This document shows positions 62,001 through 64,000 of a stretch of DNA of 64,000 nucleotides, piece after piece. Within the stretch, counting starts at the first letter, position 1. Every line of letters starts with the position of its first letter. A program made the translations under genes and the position numbers. The notes under the pieces were generated by a model. The model worked only from the letters and a program-made list of their open reading frames with translations, was not told the origin of the DNA and did no database searches. The DNA lies in NCBI RefSeq assembly GCF_039541075.1, contig NZ_BAABFN010000002.1, positions 186,001 through 250,000 on the forward strand. Direction: 5' to 3'. This DNA comes from Compostibacter hankyongensis. Lineage in GTDB: Bacteria; Bacteroidota; Bacteroidia; Chitinophagales; Chitinophagaceae.

Positions 62001-62727
62001 CGCCAAATCAGAAGCTACCTTTTTCTACCCCGCCACCGCAGGAAGCCTGGATATGCCGGCGACGGAGACAATAGAACTAAACAGGCTGGAAACGCCGGTG
62101 GATAATAATTATGCGTTTTCCGATAATATGACGGTAATAGCCGGTGTGGAAGGAGATATCACGCTGCAGCCCGGCGACCGGATCGCCGCCTATGAGGACG
62201 GGGAGCTGATGGGTGAAGCCCGGGCCGTGCAAAATAATGTGCTTCAGGCACCGTCCTTCTTCTTCAACATTTCCGGCAGCGAACGCCGCGATATCAGTTT
62301 CGGCGTACTGCGGAACGGTACCAGAATAGCTATATCCAGCACCGTTATACCTTATATGTCAAACAGCCGTATAGGACTGCTGGGCAGCCCCCTCAAGCTG
62401 CAGTTCAGGAAGACCGATCCATTGGTTATATCCAGCCATGTTAAGATCTATCCCAATCCCTTCAGCAGCAGGGTCAGCATTGAGGTTAGCTTTGGCAATG
62501 ATAACGGCGGCAAAGCGCACCGGATAAGCCTGGACATCTATGACCTGACCGGACATCTTGTGTGGCGGCAAAGCGAAAAAGAGATCGGGGACGGATATTA
62601 CAAGACGTATTGGAACGGGATTAACGAAGCCGGATCAGAGTGTGCCTCGGGTGTTTACCTTATCCGTCTGATGATAGACGGTGTCGCCGAAACCCACAAG
62701 GTCATCAAGGCAGAGCATATACATTAG
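53017..62727 (+). CDS. Giant secreted multi-LamG protein with type A T9SS sorting domain
   Basis: A 3236-residue exported protein. ATG 53017 is followed by a long basic leader and a hydrophobic segment near residues 29-52, ending KASGQQ. Domains in order: FN3-like units (about 208-520), a carboxypeptidase-regulatory-like strand unit (about 615-643), LamG-like 1 (about 645-815, with FEAWIKPDD and FTGFIDEVSVWN) and a second regulatory-like unit (about 915-985). A large central region follows with two Ser/Thr-rich strand pairs enclosing Gly-rich hydrophobic cores (about 1399-1477 and 1676-1750). Then come LamG 2 (about 2110-2290) and LamG 3 (about 2318-2508), two related C-terminal modules with GDMLAAFINGKCIG (about 2747) and GDRIAAYEDGELMG (about 3051), and the type A sorting domain (about 3138-3236: KIYPNPF, IYDLTGHLVW, GVYLIRL). 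Function unknown; an adhesin, glycan binder or pore-type effector are all possible. Confidence 0.92.
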   Translation: MKKLYSCTIETFRLKIRKTGRVFHAAATRERKLLRLLLSAFFLWSGIALMPLKASGQQATLWNSDYFDVSYNTDGGYIQIYILSYIDDDDSHHGFIDNGDQSGPGEVSSLLYSVDGRNYKVLATFSHEGEDWNPMKIVFKDTRGQRVEAKAATPVHFVRDTIKWYVGNTNKDVRSVKLHIDKWNRKGNGGGTGDDQLNINEIRNITIPQLGGLKPVHTFLENDSVRLEWSMDSNELTPYSSVRINTNHTTLFQEGTVSWVNGVASSSARLPQSDTAWDYYFHAYVYDRFGDWYIDTTYTIPGITHPDSIRAEYNKETSKMDITWTIPRPVGDQVVTSPFKLQRALKPDFSDATDIDLALFPDLKYNRDSTAYTYADDPHAEAYYRIDRDFNEDWGWSKAKSVHVTAKHAAITAASHLTLSLDDGSGHAVLNWDTTGVWTEGAAFILTRINKTDGTSTDISLGKKDYYKGEYIDSLVRPCNEYYYRLQVKPAANLGFETEDPYQTTNTVLPVRIGAISDLSVSKGYFPDRVELSWKADGGFDYYVVKRKEYGSADSYIQVASMPATGSAESSLDDAKAMPGIYYDYLVMGAVSCNNTIRYSDTLHAIGFRSPTGSLNGRVAYENGQPVTNVSIRLQNEDNTALGESIYLNGNADSYLKIAPLLAPFADSALTFEAWIKPDDPMPKNQVIFSRDGQYELGFNGSGRLYFTYNGVTLTGPYDNKDGTFIHVAGIHHRDTLMIMLNDSLIAHTVVSFSPSSDADTAVFIGRNAAGNNFTGFIDEVSVWNRSLTPTEIGRDYTRLLAGDERGLTAYWRFDETIVDQFYDLSHEGDHYHRNDGVMNPDQVIRRRDIPTPGQLSLKAYTDTTGNYEITGIPYTGSNGTVYSIVPLLGTHQFDPVEVKRTISAASSSYVVDFTDKSAFQLEGHIYYRNSTVPVEGVQFQIDGKYALEGNGDLIQTGADGKFKLSVPVGTHKVQAVKNSHVFVNAGKITDRLGKDLNYQGPVSERILYDSTTIRFAGRVAGGPEQEAYPLGHSLSRNNLGKTLSITLTLPTQGKYELSTADSTVRKDHLLPSGEGGDSSHIHHTRISWQPDQIVIYPDSATGEFVADLIPVVFNVQKVEATGWGNLLEGGNAVQLDLSNRFIKDSSVYNYEDSAQSADGSWTHTAYSDTVFYNYAYKFIKRQTPQVSLAQLDNGGNEKNYFGDSLYHSQSLTGGAIEIPLLKPAGKNADRYLFNGHPVFSQAVMYHFRIRSFEEYPFYERQDADGTKHIAQQDGKDVIDRVPTQDGSVNIQNELREGAVEADTLSLDSSGTAYYDFVAGEPATAPGDQGLKHFSFVVRFGEATDVSWAWFGDESGMQAIVTGSKQTGTDFVTAGPNRMLMILRDPPGNQSYSFAEQGSTITSSTTYSGSVDNVSDVELLTLLGQKVVTFAGVGAGFISENQTDNNAGASVHVEEHYTHTDTKASATTLITRFQTSDASTFVGAPADLFVGYSTNITYGQSDNLVIIPKTEQRAGDSVIFDPGNNYLLVEKTGISLGEQFGTLFAYPQQHIETVLIPNLKKVRNSILLPASTTDAAAQAAANAQNQEIYVSRLSPDDENFGRSNNDPVFGGSAEPAFGGGPSYKIFFPQHPALAYTNDTIMTINQYIAQWTDVLKDNEKQKLESEKIDNISFHAGNTITRSVTTSSSQTKSNSFNIIVSGSLILNSGLAINGFGLKVSATTSLGTTEGGSIDQTRDSTSTIGFQLAAGGVGEYISLDVNKTKDGTLAFRTKGGETECPYEGVDTTKYYNPGTIIGQPTAQMDKPEITVDNPVVNNVPATKSAAYTIHLINASEAAWSTDFVLGYGSTDSVRGANISVDGVSIAAGRSYPVIYGEPVTKVLTLTKGPDAMDYNNIPIILHSACQYDPTGYQATIADTVFISAHFVPSCSNVNIKSPAGNWVLNTLSPVNSGGKRYLPVTLDQFDESNSLFDHIELQYKPAAASQWVTAMQFFPDSTSDSYREAQGAKSVITNPEEINYDLVMDDALFSDQRYDVRALAVCRLGPGNLINTPSQVVSGVKDTYYPRLFGSPEPGNGILGAGDAIKLNFNEPIAAGLLTPTDFQVTGIRNGAQGDHSVAVSLDGQHDYIRTEFEKNLSGRDLTAEMWVLPDASGKGTLLSHGDANTSLELSLTEGHYLQVFLGGKKITSDQPVDYRPGEWAHVAMVYHAADSSLSAYYNFREVIHGVTAGSYNGTGPFEIGRSISTAGDYFAGKLHGLRIWTKVLPATTLQTGSLKQLSGAEDGLMAFYPMTEGKGTVIFDKAHGNNATLTGQWTTPPGKAEKLNGDGYVKLSAGTVPVDTTMDYTLELWFKGDAGQAEAALASNGRGDGTDPGGSKKLFFLGFEKGKLTFENNGFKMQADGNYLDNHWHQVSLSVNRNSGVAQLYVDGQLAKYADARNLGGIAAPYIYLGARGAYSDPDGSTPHFDRYFTGSVDEFRLWNTYMGQPLITKNSNVRLEGDEVGLMAYYPFETYFDFQNNKEMGFTLADQKKQEDDNVHVPDAVASHASESDDMAPIKDHGPVENLQFDYVVNDDALIINLEEPRQAVDKTIVTFRVKNARDQNGNTLVSPVTWTAYIDQNPLKWGDDELNLKKDVDTALQFTSYISNNGGNIQHFVLDNLPGWLTAEPAEGTVGPEGRQQIVFKVADGLNIGAYNDIVYMRNDNGETESLVVNLKVTGQEPDWKVDPGDFKFNMNLYGKIRINGIFSVDEGDMLAAFINGKCIGVTHNTYFKDNDLWYAFLTLYGNSAKQEGIEFRLWDASTGKTYLGIPSSAVSFSNNSIVGTARDPVIFDGKEMLFRNIGLDKGWNWISFGLVNPQLSIVKSTLVNGSWQPGDIVKHDERGFDQYSSTAGWVGSLPQFDNTSLFKLKASTAQSFSIYGTVPDLKKIPITVRGSRWNYISYLPPVNMTVKEALADYDAADGDVLKSLTGFAMYDSRNGWVGNLSFLEPGKGYMLYRTAKSEATFFYPATAGSLDMPATETIELNRLETPVDNNYAFSDNMTVIAGVEGDITLQPGDRIAAYEDGELMGEARAVQNNVLQAPSFFFNISGSERRDISFGVLRNGTRIAISSTVIPYMSNSRIGLLGSPLKLQFRKTDPLVISSHVKIYPNPFSSRVSIEVSFGNDNGGKAHRISLDIYDLTGHLVWRQSEKEIGDGYYKTYWNGINEAGSECASGVYLIRLMIDGVAETHKVIKAEHIH

Positions 62728-62767
62728 TTGTCTTCGTCATCATCCGGTCATCTTAAATGGCTTTGAA

Positions 62768-63205
62768 ATGAATAAATATATTTTATCCGCCGTGTTACTG
62801 CTGTTTGCTGCGGGCACCTATAGCTGCAAGAAACATAAGAATCCACCCAAGGTGCCGCCGCCCCAATGGAAGGTGGATACTTCCGGCAAGTATCCGGCCA
62901 GCATGACCGCCGTAGTGCGGATACCGGATTATCTGATGCAGCACGGCCAGCCCGGTGATCAGCTGGGTGCATTCATAAACGGGGAATGCAGGGGTATCGG
63001 AAAACTGATAAAGCTGGATGCCGGAGATGTCTATTTTGTGCTGATCATCGGGGAAGCCGCCGAGCAGGATAAGGTCAGCTTCAGCTATTACAGCGCTTAC
63101 AGCTCCTATATGTACGGCACCTCTCCTTTTCTGGATTTTACCATGGATGGCAATTACGGAACGGCCGATCACCCGGAGAAGCTGGCGCTGACACCGGGTA
63201 AATAA
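62768..63205 (+). CDS. Small lipoprotein sharing a domain with the giant protein
   Basis: A 145-residue lipoprotein: signal peptide with lipobox GTYSC (Cys20), then KKHKNPPKV linker and one compact domain. It carries GDQLGAFINGECRGIGKL followed by YFVLIIGEAAEQDKVSFSYYSA, which closely follows the modules of the giant protein around residues 2747 and 3051 (GDMLAAFINGKCIG, FLTLYGNSAKQEGIEFRLW). ATG 62768 is chosen because upstream in-frame sequence lies inside the giant gene. It is 40 bases downstream of the giant gene on the same strand, so probably the same transcript; a membrane anchor or partner is suggested. Confidence 0.85.
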   Translation: MNKYILSAVLLLFAAGTYSCKKHKNPPKVPPPQWKVDTSGKYPASMTAVVRIPDYLMQHGQPGDQLGAFINGECRGIGKLIKLDAGDVYFVLIIGEAAEQDKVSFSYYSAYSSYMYGTSPFLDFTMDGNYGTADHPEKLALTPGK

Positions 63206-63265
63206 AGCTACGGCCGGTAAGACGGGGAGCAGGCGGCATCTGCGCAGGCGGCCGGTTCGGGCCGA

Positions 63266-64000
63266 TCAGCGCAGGCGCCGCCGGACCAGCTCTCCCAGCA
63301 GCCCGCCCAGGCCTACGCGTACACCCACGGCAGTCCGGTCGCGCGAGGGGTATCCCGCCACCACATCCACGCGGAGTACCTTGAAGATGTTTTCCAGCCC
63401 GGCGGATATTTCCCAGTAATTGTTCTGCGGATCGATATAGAAGGCATTCGCGCCCAGCACAAGGTTCCATTTTAACCGGTTAAAAAGGGGAATCCGGTTG
63501 GTCAGCAGCCCGTTGAGATGATATTCAGCATTTAACGTGGTATAAAATGGAGCAACGTTGCTGTACCGGTAATAGGGCGCCAGCTGAAAGCTGTTAAGAT
63601 ATTTGATATTGTAAAAGGTGCGGTTGCCGTTAAAATGCTGCATATCCGGCAGGCCAACCGATTTCCGGTTCAGAAAGCCGCCTGCCTGGACCTTGTAGCG
63701 GAGGGTTCCGAACAGCCGCATGTTGATATCATCCCGAATGTTAAAAAACCATTTATCATAATCCACGTCACTGCCGAGGAGGTTGGGAATGCCTTTCGTA
63801 TACCCGAGACCGAAGACAGGCGCTTTGCTGCCTACGCTCATCTTGTAACGGGGATATTGGATATACTTTTGTCCGGGCTGGTAAGAAAGGCTCAGTCCTG
63901 CGCTCAGCGCCTGGTGATGTAAGAAAGGCCGCGTCGCCAGGTCTTCAGGATGGTTGGAAGAAAAGGATTTATCCGGATACCGGATCAGGCTGAAATCCGT
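63266..64000 (-). CDS. DUF5686 family outer-membrane protein (3' part; N-terminus outside window)
   Basis: The last about 244 residues of a DUF5686 beta-barrel protein; the frame is open to the right edge on the minus strand. It has the family's closing region: YPRYKMSVGSKAPVFGLGYTKGI, RYKVQAGGFLNRKSVGLPDMQHFNGNRTFYN, FQLAPYYRYSN, FYTTLNAEYHLNGLLTNRIPLFNRLKWNLVLGAN, and the terminal strand VGVRVGLGGLLG. Full-length members start with a carboxypeptidase-regulatory-like domain, which would be off the window. It is convergent with the lipoprotein, with 60 bases between. Confidence 0.88.
   Translation of the reverse strand, partial: TDFSLIRYPDKSFSSNHPEDLATRPFLHHQALSAGLSLSYQPGQKYIQYPRYKMSVGSKAPVFGLGYTKGIPNLLGSDVDYDKWFFNIRDDINMRLFGTLRYKVQAGGFLNRKSVGLPDMQHFNGNRTFYNIKYLNSFQLAPYYRYSNVAPFYTTLNAEYHLNGLLTNRIPLFNRLKWNLVLGANAFYIDPQNNYWEISAGLENIFKVLRVDVVAGYPSRDRTAVGVRVGLGGLLGELVRRRLR

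Overview
The window looks like a chromosomal stretch of a Bacteroidota bacterium, most likely Chitinophagaceae/Sphingobacteriales-like (inference). The evidence is type IX secretion: a type B (gliding-motility-associated) C-terminal sorting domain, a PorP/SprF protein and a type A sorting domain on a 3236-residue protein. It is also supported by two sensor kinases with periplasmic propellers, a DUF5686 outer-membrane protein, a DUF4382 lipoprotein, and several promoters matching the Bacteroidota consensus (TTG, about 20 bases, TAnnTTTG). I saw no rRNA, tRNA, CRISPR array, prophage or intact insertion sequence.

Layout. 1-5.3 kb: 3' part of a giant Ig/cadherin-repeat adhesin followed by its PorP/SprF partner. 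5.3-7.9 kb: azoreductase divergent from an HxlR regulator, then an AraC regulator and an AhpD-like protein. 7.9-11.1 kb: an acetyltransferase overlapping a carboxylesterase/FG-GAP fusion. 11.5-23.3 kb: an accessory, visibly more AT-rich stretch with a VOC protein, sulfatase lipoprotein, RibD-like reductase, DoxX protein, an SDR lacking its catalytic Tyr/Lys, an ECF-type sigma factor, a LytS/LytTR-type two-component pair, a collagen-like lipoprotein and an orphan protein. 23.5-29.5 kb: UbiX, an ArsR-led operon with a clear double operator, a methyltransferase, a VOC protein and small membrane proteins. 29.5-38.6 kb: housekeeping genes (beta-CASP hydrolase, lysA, M20 peptidase, cold-shock protein, murI, DUF763). 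Among them is a previously uncalled 30-codon gene with its own structured leader and terminator. 38.6-44.4 kb: a complete sufBCDSE-sufT operon. 44.7-49 kb: a HEAT-like protein, serA, a serine hydrolase and a CDF transporter.

49.1-63.2 kb is the most interesting part. A propeller histidine kinase and a NarL-type regulator are followed by the giant T9SS-secreted multi-LamG protein and a small lipoprotein that shares a domain with the giant's C-terminal region. The same palindrome (CTACCC-N4-GGGTAG followed by GAAA) occurs before the regulator gene and before the giant gene. That suggests a self-contained, autoregulated cell-surface system that I do not recognise as described. A DUF5686 gene runs in from the right edge on the opposite strand.
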